A stretch of DNA of 64,000 nt from Solea solea (Eukaryota; Chordata; Actinopteri; Pleuronectiformes; Soleidae), in contig NC_081135.1 in the NCBI RefSeq assembly GCF_958295425.1, positions 25,111,613-25,175,612 on the forward strand, in the 5' to 3' direction. Positions 31,601-45,400 of the stretch are shown piece by piece. A program made the translations under genes and the position numbers. Numbering within the stretch: position 1 is the first letter of the stretch; each line of letters starts with the position of its first letter. The notes under the pieces are model-generated. The model was not told the DNA's origin. It did not search any database and was given only the letters and a program-made list of their open reading frames with translations.

Positions 31601-34600
31601 CTGTGATAACTTTTAAGCAAAAAAAATCTAGGCTGTATTGACTCGGAGACAATGCAAGTTAAATTGAACTGAACTGTTGTGTCTCCAGTGAGTGGAGTGC
31701 AATCGAAAATGAGATGGGTGATGGACTACAGAGTGCTGGTCACCACATGGACACGTAAGTAGAGAACTATAGGTATATCCTAACAGCGTTACCCTCTCTT
31801 CTTATTCACATGAAATTCACATCCATAAATTGTCCATAAATTGTTCCTGAAACACATTTTTATGGTGTTCGTTAAAGTTCTCAGTCATCCCAGGCAACTG
31901 GACTTGCTTGAGTTCAATGCCATTTGTTAAATTGTATATTTATTGGTAGTCTAGAAAAGCTTGCAATAGCAGAGTACTAAGCAACTGCTGATCACCAAAC
32001 ATCTCATAACAGAACTGCATAGGTAGATTGGCAGGTCAGTTAGTAACCGGTGTGCCAGTGAATCAATCTTGTTGGTCTGAAATGACTCGCCATGTTTCTT
32101 GTTATAGTATTATGGGTTAAGGGCTACAGACACTCAATTTACATACAACTTATTTACTGATGGCTATCAGGACATACATTTCAACAAATATGCTTTAAAG
32201 TGTGTGGGAGTGTGCTAGAGCACACATTTGTTCAGTTTCCTTTGGTACAGGACATACTGTATATAACATGTTGACAGGTTCTGTCAACATGTTATATATG
32301 TCCTGTCGCGGCTGAGACCCAAATAGACTACTGCCGTTGTTGAGTGCGGGTGCGTCTGCAGTTATAAAACGAATCAACGATTATTAAACTAAAACATTGA
32401 AATATGCAAATTCTGATATGTTCATATACTCAAAACAGACGGCGCAACCTAACGCAGACAAGTTTTGTAGTCGAGCTGTGATATACAAACTGTTGCTTGC
32501 AGTCTTTGCATTTGACTTTTTTACTGCCATCTATTTTTATAAAATGCTGCCACACTGCTGATGTCTTTGACATGGATGTCAGAGGAGGACTGACTGTAGC
32601 CTAAAATGAAAAGCTCAAAATTAAATAAAACCACCTGATGTTCTTTAATCTATATGTCATTAGTGGGTTGGGCTAAACCAAAATAGTGAAAACAAGGGAG
32701 GTGTTCTCTGAAGATACCCCCATTAGCACTTGGTACTTTCCTCCAGATGAAATTAACCATAGACTGTATGAAATTAACACAGCAAAAAATCGACCAATCA
32801 GAATTTTAGTCGAGGTTTTCCTTTTTCTTCAAATTAAAACAGAACTACCATGTACACTTACAAGCCTTTGAACTACTTGAGTCCTTATTTAGACACGTTT
32901 ACACATGCACATACACACCCTTTTCTGGCATTGGTTCACTTTTGAATATGACTTTGTGTGTATGTGCACAGATATGCTGCGTCAATAGATGACATTCTGG
33001 AGGAAGAAGAACATTATGCAGACCAACTGAAAGAATACCTTTTCTACACTGACGCTGTGAGGTAAATGTTTCAGGCCAAACGAGTAACTGTCATATTTGT
33101 GCATTTAGTAGATTCTGTCATGTCAAGATAGGCAGATAATTAGCTCATATTTCACTTCAAATATATGCACAGAAATCTAGTGTTTGTCCTGAGTATGAAG
33201 GTACATTTGGCCCTCAGACCTAGATCTGGTTGCTGCAGAAGTTACAGTTAAAGTTATCAGCTATGGCTCTTGTCAGTTATTTGTAGAAGGTGTTTAGTCA
33301 TTTTTAAAGAACAATTTCTCTTTAGCTAAAACAACTAATGCTAAAACTAGTTCTATCTATCATGGAAGTGTCCTCCTGGTTAAGGAGTTTAAGTTTTAGG
33401 TTTGGTCAAAATATACTGTATCTCCCCTGTGTTTTACATAAATGTCTCTGTTAATAATAATTTGTGAATATTTGCCCATTTTAAAGGTCAGTATGTAGGA
33501 AACATGAGTTGATACAGTATGAGTTGGAGATGGCAGTTCAAGACCTTGCCAATAAGAAACAGCAGAAAGAAGAGCTTACATCTGGGGTAATGCATGAACT
33601 CTAGATATGGAAATAATATCAGTGAACATGGATGTATAAATGTATATAGTGCTAGATTTTAATTTGAGTGTCTGTTAATGTGTTTGTGCAGACAGTGCGA
33701 ATCTTCTCACTGAAGGGGATGACGAGCAAACTCTTTGGCCAGGAGAGCCAGGAGCAGAGGGAGAGCAGGTTGTCAGCCCTGCAGCAGAGTATAGAGGACG
33801 GGGAGGATGCAGTCATGGAGAAAAACAAAGAGTGCCGGTAAATGCAAAACCAGTTTCTGTTTCGAAAATATACATTTTTCATATACTTCAAGACCAGTAT
33901 ATGGAACACGGAAGGTTGCACATCAGAACACTGTTTGATGGGGGAGCCTTTTCATTGCTGCACCACTGTAACTGTGGTAGTAACTGCAGCAGTGAGCACT
34001 TTACTCCAACAACTTAGCAGAAAATGTGTATTAGAGTGCCCATAATGTATGCAGTTATGCACACACACAGGCAGACATACTCATTTCCCTCGCTTGAGCG
34101 CTTGTGCATAAAAAAAAAAACACCTTTGTTTACCTTGAAACTGTTGAAATTTTGGAGAAAAAAAAACACCATGATATAAATGTTTGGTCATCAGCACAAG
34201 TTTAACCTTTGTACTTTTCTTCACTATCTATCATCTGTCTGTGGTCAGACAGTTTCCCATCAATTACAACAATCTTTAAAGTTACCTCTCTGCTTCGCGC
34301 ACCTTTACGCTGAAACTGAAAGGTGATAGTATGTGTCTCTGTTTGTGATTCTGTCTTCAGAGTGTTTTTGCAAACAGCCTGGAAAGACATTGAGCGGTTT
34401 AAGGAGCAGAAAGACAAAGATTTGCGTGAAGCACTTATCAGCTATGCCATTATGCAGATCAGCATGTGCAAGAAGGTAAGAAGTTTAGTGGGTTTGTGTT
34501 TTTTTTTTCTTGCTAAAGTTTGTTTGCTCTGATTTGATGTTACTGATTTTATTATTCATTAGATCCGCTGCATACCTTTTTGTTGTTGTCTTCCTCAAAA

Positions 34601-34676
34601 TCTCTTTGTGTTTCTGTTACACTTCCAGGGAATCCAGGTGTGGTCAAACGCCAAGGAGTGTTTCAACAAAATGTGA
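25681..34676 (+). CDS. snx4: Sorting nexin-4 (14 exons)
   Basis: PX-BAR sorting nexin that binds PI3P on endosomes and drives tubular recycling of cargo; it is the counterpart of yeast Snx4/Atg24, also used in autophagy. Exons: 25681-25773, 27166-27290, 28194-28335, 28735-28884, 30559-30606, 30788-30843, 30917-30989, 31341-31402, 31689-31754, 32972-33061, 33487-33586, 33692-33837, 34361-34475, 34629-34676; about 437 aa (human about 450). Seen: PX core with IEISVPEAEKRTG, ETYTVYLIETR, the PI3P-binding SLWRRYSEFELLR, PPLPEKR and VWHKLSADNLDPDFVERRR; BAR region with LKHYSEELNTAISQLLRVRA, ADRLYGVYKVHGNYGRVFSE and ISYAIMQISMCKKGIQVWSN; stop after CFNKM. Junction phases agree throughout. The least certain point is the exon 1 donor: 25770 and 25773 are both in frame and both weak. 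Confidence 0.94.
29594..29923. mobile_element. Small inverted-repeat element (MITE-like), snx4 intron 4
   Basis: Perfect 16-base terminal inverted repeats: CAGTGTGTAAAATCTA at 29594-29609 and TAGATTTTACACACTG at 29908-29923. About 330 bp, no coding capacity. The ends resemble the elements at 61131-61443 and 57591-57995 (CAGTGTGTAACATTTAGG), so this looks like one family. No clear target-site duplication was seen. Confidence 0.7.
31877..31917. repeat. Half-copy of the foldback family
   Basis: GTTCTCAGTCATCCCAGGCA followed by ACTGGACTTGCTTGAGTTCA resembles one arm of the foldback at 6406-6523. The partner arm is absent. Confidence 0.45.
32249..32304. repeat. Tight hairpin in snx4 intron 9
   Basis: Arms 32249-32277 and 32281-32304 are perfect reverse complements over 24 bases, apart from a 5-base insertion (CTGTA) in the left arm. 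They are separated by only 3 bases (GTT). The core is TATAACATGTTGACAG. Confidence 0.8.
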
Positions 34677-36100
34677 GCCATTTTTGCAGCCAATCACACT
34701 TTGCACCAAAACAACAGGCAATCAGTCTGTGCCAGCAATTCATAATGCTGCCGTCTTATGGAAACAGGCCAGGAGAATCCAATTACTGCTTTCTCTTGGC
34801 TTGCCATTAAATCAGTCATTTGACGAGTCCATGTATTTTAAACCCGTCTGCAAACGATCCAAGTTTTCCATACTGGCCCTGAGTTGCAGAAAACATTGAA
34901 AAGAGCAAACTCCTGCACTAATCATGGACAATGCTTCTCGATTTATTAATCATCCTGCAAAATTAATTATCTGAGAGAGCTTCTCTGTCACCACAAGTTG
35001 AACATTGCAGCTTGTGATTCATGTGACATATTTTGAAAATGCCTTAAAGAAACTGAAACAAATTGCATGTTTTACTTTGGGACTAATATGGCACTTTTAT
35101 GCTCACTTAATTCTAACTGCCTCAAAGACTTTCGTTGATAATTATTATTTTTTTAATCTGCAGAAGCATAAAATGGGACATGTTCTAGTGACAGATTTTT
35201 TTTGTCCTTAATTATAAATGCAACACTTGAAATGTCTACATACATCTGTCAAAAACAAAATGCTTCTAATCAAATTGTTAAGAAGCATGGACCACACACA
35301 AGAAAACCACTACTCAGTTACATTTTCTCACTTCCTCTTTCATCATAAACATGTTTCTGCTGATGTCAGACTTAATGTTATTATTGACGACATGTGACCA
35401 AAGTGCTCGTGACCAACCACGCACCTGTACAGGCCAGGTGGGACACATCATTTGGGATAGTTATGGGATTTTTTCATATTTGTGCCAAAAAACAAAGAGC
35501 CATGCGCAAGTTCAGCCGGGAACACCTCAGTTTGTTTTGTTGTTTGTTTATTGGGAGTCTTTTTTTTTGTAAGAATGAATTGTGGCAACCCCACAAACTA
35601 CCTTGTTCCAAGTGAGATCATACATGTTAAAAGCAACACACATGAAGATCAATACCAGAGCCTTTTATTTGTTTTAATCTTCCTAGCCTTAATACTAAGA
35701 CTGGTTTTGCACATGGGAGGACAAAATAAATTGCTGACATGGTGTTAAGTTGCTGCACTAAATAGAACCAAGTACCAAGAATACTTGGATGATTGTTAAT
35801 TAAGACTAATGACCAAAATGTAGAAACCTTTAAAATACTGATGTGTAAATTCTCACACTCTTGCTTAGCACATCCAGTAATACATTTCCAATATGTGTGT
35901 TATGTTTGGTACAAATCGATGTGGACATCTGAAAGTTATGCAGAGATCATTTTCTATCAGCAAATCCTGCTTTTGTCTTGAGTAAAGGTGATCAGTGGAT
36001 AATCATGGATTATGTTTTTAATAATAATAAACATGTTCAATCAGAATTCACTAAATTCACTGTGCTAAGACACTAATAAACATTTCCTTTTTCATGTGTG
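34677..36100 (+). other. Probable snx4 3' UTR
   Basis: Non-coding AT-rich sequence after the stop codon. AATAAA hexamers occur at 35725-35730, 36026-36031 and 36075-36080 and are candidate polyadenylation signals. Which is used cannot be told from sequence. Confidence 0.45.
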
Positions 36101-36604
36101 TGCCAGTCATGAAGAACTGCTGGTTTTGTTCCACATTAACACCTGAGTCATTATTTGAAAAGCTTTTGTTGGTTTCATTTTGTTTGTCTTTGGGGCTAAA
36201 CGAAAAAACATTCTTTGACGGAGCACATTCTAAAGGTCTAAATATAGTAAATCATATGTGTCAGAATAACATGCTGCCGTTTCACCGCGGTTAGGGCATT
36301 CCTGTTTTTTTCCACGACACCTGTGGTGATAAGAAAATCACGAGTGTGTTCCTATGGTTTTTCCTGTAACTGTATGCGTAAATCACTGTTAAAAAAAAAG
36401 CTAGTGTCACATTAAAAGTCTGCATTTAAGGTGTGGTTGGAAACAGTTTTTTGTTTTTTAAACGTATGATGTAATATCCAGTCACGGGTATAAATGGCTA
36501 CAATTGGAAACAATTTATCTATCTGCTTAATTTCATGTAAAAGATCTAAAGACCTTCACCATTGTCTTTCTCCACCATTTGAATGTATATTAGTTTTTTT
36601 TAAG

Positions 36605-36936
36605 AATAGTGGTTAGCACTCTTACCTTTGCAGCAACAAGACCCGGGTTTGAACCCCGGTTAGAACAGGGGTTTTTCTGCATGGAGTTTGCATGTTCTCC
36701 CCGTGTGTGCATGGGTTTTCTCCAGGTTCTCCGGCTTCCTTCCACAGTCCAAGAACATGCGATATGGGGATTAGGGTGGATTGGACACTCTAGATTGACC
36801 GTAGGTGAGTGTGAGAGTGAATGGTTGTTTGTCTCTACTGGCGAGCTGTCCAGGGTGTACCCTGCCTATCGCCCTATCTCAGCTGAGATTGGCACAGCGA
36901 CCGTGACCCTCCTGTGGAGGATAAAGCGGTAAAAAA
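36605..36936 (+). repeat. Full-length tRNA-derived SINE
   Basis: The head carries Pol III-like boxes: A box around TGGTTAGCACTC (36610 onward) and B box GGGTTTGAACCCC (36645-36657). The body has TGGAGTTTGCATGTTCTCCC and TTTTCTCCAGGTTCTCCGGC, and the LINE-like tail has CGAGCTGTCCAGGGTGTACC and GGAGGATAAAGCGGTAAAAA. It is the only copy here with both head and tail; a short internal deletion removes part of the 'CCCTGTGATGGACTGGCG' block. Confidence 0.88.
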
Positions 36937-38444
36937 TTGATAGTTTTTAAGAAAGTGTATATCATGTACAAAATAATTGAGATGTAGCCTATAAAATAAT
37001 CATAGCTTAATAAAGGGTAAAGCAGTAGACGGTGAATGAATAATCATATAATAAATTGATAAAATCCTTTAGAAATATCAATGTTTTTAATGCAATGGTG
37101 CTCAAAGTGTCTTTTTGAACAAATGTCATTGCCTTCTTGAATAAATGAGTGAATTGATGGCGCCACCTGCTGATCCAAACCAGTAAAAAAAGAAGGTACT
37201 TCAATCCTTCTCATGTTACAGACAAGAGGCTAGAGAAGAAGAAAAAAAAAAGGATCTCTTTTCAGATCCACCTAGTGGTTGGTTTGCATGAGGTCATGTG
37301 TGGTTTTCTCAAATAGAAACCTAACATTAATTTAACATTAAAAACAGAATCCAGCAAAGCAGTCTACTCTTGAGGAATTTGATATTTTGACAAACCAAAG
37401 TAAATTATAGCCTTATTAGGCTGCGAGACATTTGTGTAGACCACCTAAATCATAGCTGTATTATAACTTTAAAAGGAAATGTCTTAAAGGTCTAAGGATC
37501 ATGACTGTGGAGACCATGTTGAAAAAAAGTCCATGAACTCTTGATGGGTAGAGTATACATTTACAGATATCCCTTTGGGAATCACAGCAGACATGAATGC
37601 AGCAGCAATGCTCCTCATTAAAACAAGAAAAATGCCCTTAAACACACATCTGATCTCTCACCATATGAGCCTGCACAGATGTAGGTTGAGGTCCTCATCT
37701 AGAGGCCTACTAACATCCCTTTATCCAGGCTAAGGACCCACCTTTTTCCATCTGGGCCCCCCACTTACTGGAACAACCTGCCTGAGAAGATCAGACTGAT
37801 AAGCTGATAACCTTTTTATACCATATTTAGACATTTTCCCATTTTGTGTTCCCACTAGCCACACAGCAGGCTTCTGCCCAGACTGACAACAGACTCACCT
37901 TCCTTTGATCTGTCTGCGATTTACCATGGCAACCATGGTTTGCAAGAAAAGCATGCAGTAGGCTTCTGCTCATCATCTTTTCAGATGTCGGTCCATGATG
38001 TTAACCTGTGAAGCCAGTCATTGTGCCACCTACTGGTAAAAGGAAGTACTGTACAGTAAGAAGAGAATTAACACACTAACACATGAATGTTACCATTTGA
38101 TGCACTGTACCAGATTATAATTTAGAGTTGGTTTGAATCCGAACAATACAAACAGCGCATCGTACCACAACAATAACATCTGCACAGAAAATATGTAGTC
38201 CACACAGCAAATAAAGCACGTCATCAATCCATAGAAGTTTTTCATTTATACTTTTATTGGGTCTCAGTTATGATCAATTTTATTTATTGATTGTTATTTT
38301 AATGTAATAAAATTGTTAAGGTTAAGGTTCGGGTTAATTGTCTTTATGTAGACTCTTGTTTTCAACAGTTTTTACTTTGTATTTATGTTTTAGGACTTTT
38401 TGTCTTGTTCCCGAAAAGTGCTACATCACGATAATAAATAAAAT

Positions 38445-38682
38445 AAGGGCTGGGCAGTATGGCCAGATATTATGATGATGAAAAAGTTGAAGGGATCAGT
38501 TAATGATTATGTTTTTATTATTATTGTTATTTTCTCTGGCTGACTGTTGCTATATTGAAACATTTCATACATCTGAGGCAAAACATTTAATAACAATTAT
38601 GTTTCGTGTCTATTGAACATTTGTCATATTGATTCTGAAGGTTCTATCACTATACATATATATGTATATATATACATATATG

Positions 38683-38719
<37 letters not shown>

Positions 38720-38870
38720 CAGTAAGTATCAAAATAAGATATTACACAATTACACAAATGAACTTTTGCTGAAGTTGAAGAGATCCGTTATATTTAACAT
38801 TTCAAAACAATTATGTTTTGTGTCTACTGAACATTCGTGATATTGATACTGAAGATATCGCGATACATGT
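38445..38870. repeat. Duplicated repeat flanking a TA microsatellite
   Basis: Begins GGGCTGGGCAGTATGGCC, a common fish repeat start (a similar GGACTGGGCGATATGGC is at about 26415). A segment near 38597-38660 (ATTATGTTTCGTGTCTATTG) recurs diverged at 38809-38868 (ATTATGTTTTGTGTCTACTG), on either side of a TA-rich run at about 38652-38716. Confidence 0.6.
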
Positions 38871-39486
38871 GTTGTTACCGAGTTGTTACTACCACTCTCA
38901 TGGCCGATATTAAATTGAAATTCAACTGCCTCCAGTTTTTTCACAACACACAGGCTTGTGCAACTATTGCTTAACTCACATATGTTTGAGGATCTCAACA
39001 ATGCAGTGACTTGAATGAAAGAATTCACAATGTCTCTCATGGTAATGTCGTTTTTTTTTGTTTTTTTTTCTCGGACTGCAGCGTTGATGAAGAAAAGCAG
39101 TCTCCCGAACCAAAACGCAAAACCCACCCATGATTAGTGAGGAAATCTGTGTCTTCACCGCGCCGTGCTCACACAGCCCTCATGTCTGTTTGCCTGGCTG
39201 CCTGTGTTTGAGAGAGAGAGAGAGAGAAGACCCGCCCACCTTAATAAAGACTGGACCTTCTCTTTTTCCCAATTCAAACAAAAGGAGAAGGCGACGGGTC
39301 CGCGGCGGCGCGCATCGAGCACATCATCTGAGCACCTTGGAGACGCACCGGCACCGGCACAGACAGCGACTCACACACGCCCTCCTGATCCACCTGAAGC
39401 ATCCAAGCCGGTGAGCTGTCGTGTTTGAAAGCCGCGGAAAGAGAAAGTGAACCCCGGTACATTTGAAGCCAGAACACCGTGTTCCC

Positions 39487-42400
39487 ATGATGTCATACCT
39501 GTGGATTCTGCTATTAGGAAGCCTCCTGGCCACCGGCGCCAAGGCACAAGGTAATGATTTATTACTAATTATGTCTGCCCAATTAATCAGCTCATTATTA
39601 CAATGTGTCTGTGTCTGTCTGTCTGGCTCTGCGTTGTTGCATCTTCATCTCAGTCTGTGTTTCTCTTCACACTTGTTTATTTCCCCCTGGATCTCACCAA
39701 TCTTCCATTTTCCAATTTCTCTCCTCGTCATATGCCAATCTTCCTCCATAGTGAGTGTGTGTGTGTGTGATTGTCTGTCCACTGTCTGGATCCCTGTTGC
39801 CATGCCAATTAAATAGTTGTATTCTGCTTATTTGAATATGCTTTGACTCAATGAATTAAAAACAAATCAGTGTTTTTCATCTTCACCGAGGCTGTTTTTT
39901 TTTTTCGCTACAGCCTTTGACATTATGAGTGAAATAGTTGTGTCATGTAATTTTGGTAATATCATGTTTGGTCAAGACTGGAGTTTGTTGGTCCACTCGG
40001 GTGTGGTGAACTCATTGTCCTTGCACAAGTCATTACCTTTCCCAATTTCTCTTTTGTTCTAAATTTGACCCTTTGTTGCTTCTCAAACTTCCCAGATTCA
40101 TGTTGCTCCTCTGTATCTCTCATTCTTAATTTTATGCTCCCTCTTCTTCTTCTTCTTTCTCCGTCTACTGCTGGCCCATGGGCCCCTACCCTTCCCTGAG
40201 GCACACACAATAATTTCAGGTTTTCAACATGCACACTGGACAGAAAATGGTGGAAAAAGTAGAGGAGATGAGGAAAGGAGATAAGAGGCACGTTTTAGCT
40301 AAATGAGAGCGAAAGCATGATTGTTTAAAGAAGAAACCAGAAAGAAATAGAGAGGGAGAGTCCGGGTAACAGCAGGCCTCCTCATCAAACAAAATATGCA
40401 AACAGAAAACCAGATGAACGTTGGTGTACAAGGATCTAATCTGGCGTAATCTCACTCTACCGGTTCACTTTTTATTACCAGACAAAAAGAGGAAACACAC
40501 AATGCATGCATGTGCATGGTTCCCTTTCTGTCTCTTTCCCACACACACACACACACTTTTTTTTATCTATATGCCTAACTGTAAACTCAATATTAAGGCA
40601 CAGGAAATCTCAGTGGGTGTGTTTGCTCGTCTGCGTGTGTGTGCGCACACATTCGTCACAGTGACACTGAAATGAGGGTTGCTAGGTCAGTTGCATGTGA
40701 GCACACATCATGTGTGCAAGTTATCCAAGTTAAGGATAGGGAGTGTCCCAGTAACTAGATCCAGCTCTGGCTCAAGACAACACCCAGCAACTCAACTAGT
40801 TTCAGCGCCTTCCTCTCCCCCAGGGCCTTCAGCATCTGTGTGTGTGTGTGTGAGGGAAAGAGAAAGTAGGTGTGTGTTGTTATAATATCTTTAATGTACA
40901 GATGTTCATGTGGCAGTGTGTAATTAATGTAAGTCTGTGCAGGAGTCACTTATGAACCATGTGTTGGGTCTTCAGGGAAGATGAAAGTAAAACAATCTCT
41001 GTGTTGTGTGCCTGTGTGTGTGTGTGTGTACAAATGTGTGCAGACTTGTCTATGTTTACACCTTTACCTACCAACTGATAAATTGCTCTTCTGGTCTGCG
41101 CACACACACACACACACACACACAGACACACACTCTCTCACTGCTCCCATGGGGGCTGTTTTAAGGTGTGTGATTGGTGTAAACACAGCACTTTCTGTCC
41201 CCCAAACACACAATAGAACCATACCTGACTGAACAATGTGCGCGGAGGTGCCGTCTTACAGTGGACAAACATGAACAGGCAGTTTCTGGTGTACTATTAC
41301 GGGGCAAAGTGTGGTTATTAGTTACGCACACATGCACCCACACGCATTATTAGTCATTCAAGCACATGCACACCAGGTGATCTTGCACAATGCCACAGCC
41401 GGGGACCCAAAGAGTCCGAAAATTAAATTCCTCTCCCTCAGTCTCCAGTTTATGCCACATGAACCGCGTCCCACTGCGAAATTACACAACTAAATAGGCA
41501 GTGAATTCAAGTTTCTGAAACAAAAGTGAGTTGGACAAAAAGGAAAGTTTAGAATAAATTAGTCTGTCCCAAAGAATGATATCGGGTGTAATCAGTTAAT
41601 CAGTTCTGTAATCAGTTCTATCACATGGCATCAGGCACCATACCAGCCCTAAAACTTCCTTAAATGATCTGAAACATGATATACCTGCATGTTTCATAAC
41701 ACTGTGAGAGCAGTCTTGATGTTGTATCGGCTGTTGTCATAGCAGCTCACCAACATGGTGGAACTTGCTGAGAGTCGTTAGTCATTTAACACTAAATATA
41801 ACTTGTTCGTAAGACGCTGAACCATAGATCATATATTTTAAAAAGGTGTGATTATTCTGTTTTTCTTTGGTGGCGTCAATCAGGAAGTGAAAATGTAATG
41901 AAGAGGGCGCCGGGGGGGCAAATCTGCAGGTTGTAAAAAAGCAGTATTACAAGTTTCAGTCTCAATGTTGTAAATGATGTCCCCTTGTTTTGAGTAAAAT
42001 AAACGGAAAGTACAACACATGTGAGTAGGTTTATTTTCATAATCGATTAATCTCGCGATTATCTTCTCGATTAGGATAGTACTTGTTTGGTCCATAACAT
42101 GTCAGAAAATAACCAAAATGATTCAGTTTTAATGATTTCTTTGTCACAGGGAGCAAAGAAATCATAACATATTCACATTTAAGAAGCTGAAAAATTGTGA
42201 AAGCCGGTTGTAACTATTAAAAGAAAACACCCATACCGATAAATTGTTGATCAAAAGGGTTGACTTGAATTGAATAATCGTTGCAGCCCTACATATGAGT
42301 GGACACCAGTGTGTCTTACACCTGGTGTTGTCCTGTTTACAGATGACACGTCTGAATTTCCAGTTGTAAAACTGCAACATGGCATCTGCCTAATTGCTAC

Positions 42401-45400
42401 TGTGGAGGCTTCAGAACAGGAGTTCAGGTCTTTATGAGTGACACCATGACTTGTATCTTAAAATGTTGTCACAAAACTTTGGCCAAATAAGAGCCTAATA
42501 GAATCTTTACCTTCTAGTCTTGTAAAAATAATAAAAAAAAGTAGTTTCAATCACAGAAACATTACCCCCCCCCCCTTTTTTTTTTTTAAGAGTAAAGCTA
42601 CATTCCTGACATTTGCATTTGGATCCCATTAGACAACAAACATGTATTCTGTTTGTTACCAACTGCTCTTCAGTTCAAGTAAAATATGATAATAATTAAA
42701 AAAAACAATACCAAACTGAATCACAGGTCTTAGAAAAGGATTGTCTATCCTGCTCAGCGTCTTCTCTCCGCAGACAATAGAATAAAAGCTAATAAATTTG
42801 CTTTATTGCTCAGAGTTAGGTGTGACAGCTACAGGTGTCTTGCATCTGACTCTCATTGGAACGCGACTGTCCTCTGAAAGGACGCTGTCTTTAGCTTTTT
42901 TTTATGTCAGCGATGACAATCATTGACCGTTGACCGTTGTCACTCATGTCGCAAAGCCACATATGCTGTATATCCGTTCTTGTACCGCATACCAAAGTGA
43001 CACGTCTGATTTTAAAATGGTAATTGACGACCGCTGTTCTGTGTTCACACATCCATAAAAACGTCAGACCTGAGTCACACCAACGGAAAACAGTCGTATG
43101 ATTCACTTCGGGTTGGTACGTCATGTTAGTCACAAACTGTTCCCTATCCGGAGATTCAATCCATATTACAGACAGGAAAGATGTCGGATTATCAATCCAT
43201 CAAACCATCCGGCCCTCCGTTCAAAGAACACATTGTGACTAATAGTGTTTAGTTTCCCACATGTATAAAATGAACTGATTTCAGAGTTTACCCCTAGGGA
43301 CTTTTTTTCAGTTACCATCGCACATGCTGTACGGTCCCATGCAATAGCGTGCAGCCATGGCAAAGACACACTGATGACTCATCTGCCTCCAAGGGAAGCA
43401 GTGGCAGAGAAACAGATTGAGTGAAGATCTGGGGAAAACGAGAATGAGGGAGAGAGAGAAGGAACAGGAAAGATGAGAAAGAGAGAGAGAGTTATAGACA
43501 AAAAAGAAAACAAGGGGAGGAGGGAGAGATTTGGATGTGCAACTGTTTGTTCCAGTGCAGCTCTAACTCAAAACAGGAGACCTCTTACTCAGCATGTGAG
43601 AGTGGGGATGAAGTTGTGTGTGCACAGTTACGTACGTGTGTTTGTGTTTGTGTGTGTGTGTGTGTGTGTGAAAGAGAGAGAGAGAGGGAGGGAGAATGTG
43701 TTTTTTTTTTGTGTGTTTCGAACGAGGGGAAGGTGTGTTATAATTTTGTGTCTGCTGGAGGGAGATTGTGTGTGTTTGTAGCAGAGGTTGTTGGAGGAGG
43801 AAGTTGCAAACTGGACAGATTGGGAACAGAATGTTCCGTACAGTATGGTGACAACAGACACAAGAGTTTACATGAGAGCTACATACTTCACACATATGTG
43901 TGCACGTAAGCACAATGCCATGTAAAGGCACGCCTGTTCACCTCTACATATTAAAAACATAAGCATAAGGGAGGTTTTCCACTGTTCGATTGCAATCTCA
44001 CTTGGCAAAGCATTGATCCATACTTTTAATAAAAAGGATGATGCCTTTTTCTGATATGTCATGTTTTTTTTCACCTGTTCCTGTTTTCTGGGTTCACTTC
44101 TTTTCAAGTGCAGTCTTACATTTTATAGACTTTTCTCTTCAGTGAGGGTTGATATTTGTATTTGGAGAAAAGAAAACAGTTAGCCAGCGTCAGGGTGAGA
44201 GCAATCATGTCGGAGGAGAGTTTGCTGTTTCGGCTCCTTACATTCAACAGGGGAATGTCACAGCACTGGCTCAAGCACACACACACACACAGTCTGAGTC
44301 TGACATGCTCTTTCTCATTAGTACAGAGTTGCAATCCAGACCTGAATCCAGTGCTGAAGTCCAGACTTCATATGATGCTCAGACAGGTCAGATGTAATGA
44401 TGTGTCTGTCACCAAGCATCGAGCCAGGGTGTGGCTGTGTGCGTGTGTGGTCGTGCTTTTAATGACGTACGGATACACTACTGGTTCACGTTGAGGTTAG
44501 ATTTATTAGTTTGGGCCTCTTTATTGGTACGGATTAGAAGACGCGAAATACAGTAGTGTTCACGGAAATGAAAATTGTCCCTGGAACACAAGGGGGACTC
44601 AAATTGAGACATAATGTGAGTTGTCATGGTTGCCTCCTCTCTTCGTTTCAAAAAGAAAATGATTGTTTCACAGGATTTGTCAGTTATGTGATGTTTACTT
44701 TGAAATTCATATCCCTCAGTGCCTCCGAGTCAGTGCCTCACTTGGTGTGTTCTCTGTTTTTTTCATTATTCTTTTACTTTCTCCTTTCACACATCACTGT
44801 TTAGATGATCCTGCATCACCGGAGGAGAACGTGGCTACAGAGGCCCCAGTCCCCATGGCAGCAGTTCCAGAGGTCGACGGAGAACCTGGCGAGGAAACCG
44901 ACGACATGACAAAGGTGAGCAGGGGGCTCACTGTGTGAAACGATTTGTAACAACTTACCTTGAAAGAGACTGGGTCATATGAAGGTAAACATAGGTTATT
45001 TATAGAAACTGCAACACTTCTCTGTGTTTAGCACTTGTGTTCAACTCAAACGACTGGCTAGCCAGGAGTGTTGCCAGAGGGTTTGACCTTTAACATAGTG
45101 AATACATATCTATAAACCCTGGCAGCTCCCTGATCTCCTGTTCAGCTTTGAGTGAATTATTCAGTGTGGAACGCTGCTGGGCAAAGTCATACTGTCATCT
45201 AGTCAAACTCACTGAGGTCTGGAGAAAACTACATCCCTAAATGCCATTTGATAAGCTGATCCATTTAAGCAGACTGAAACATTTCTGACTCATTTTTGTG
45301 TTTGGTTGGATGTGGAGGGTTAGGGTCTTAAAAAGTCTAAGCACCTGAAGTCCGACTTAACTGTGGAAGTCTTGAGATTTACTTATCTGGATAATTTCAT

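Larger units (their letters stand above)
36101..39486. other. Intergenic region between snx4 and cd99
   Basis: Holds a complete SINE, a duplicated repeat with a TA microsatellite, and near the right end a GA run (about 39210-39229) and a CpG-rich patch (about 39295-39320). The patch probably marks the cd99 promoter/5' UTR. No coding exon seen. Confidence 0.6.
39551..44804 (+). other. cd99 intron 1 (5.25 kb)
   Basis: Non-coding. It contains CA/GT microsatellites (about 40541-40556, 41018-41030, 41099-41125, 43641-43690), an hAT-like repeat at 42025-42288 and a dispersed repeat at 42960-43140. No additional exon visible. Confidence 0.7.

Noticed and set aside
37590..37830. Possible LINE-like C-terminal scrap (THLFPSGPPTYWNNLPEKIR)
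   Set aside because: The WNNLP-like phrase resembles the end of some LINE ORF2 proteins, but only about 20 residues match and the order of blocks is wrong; too weak to call.
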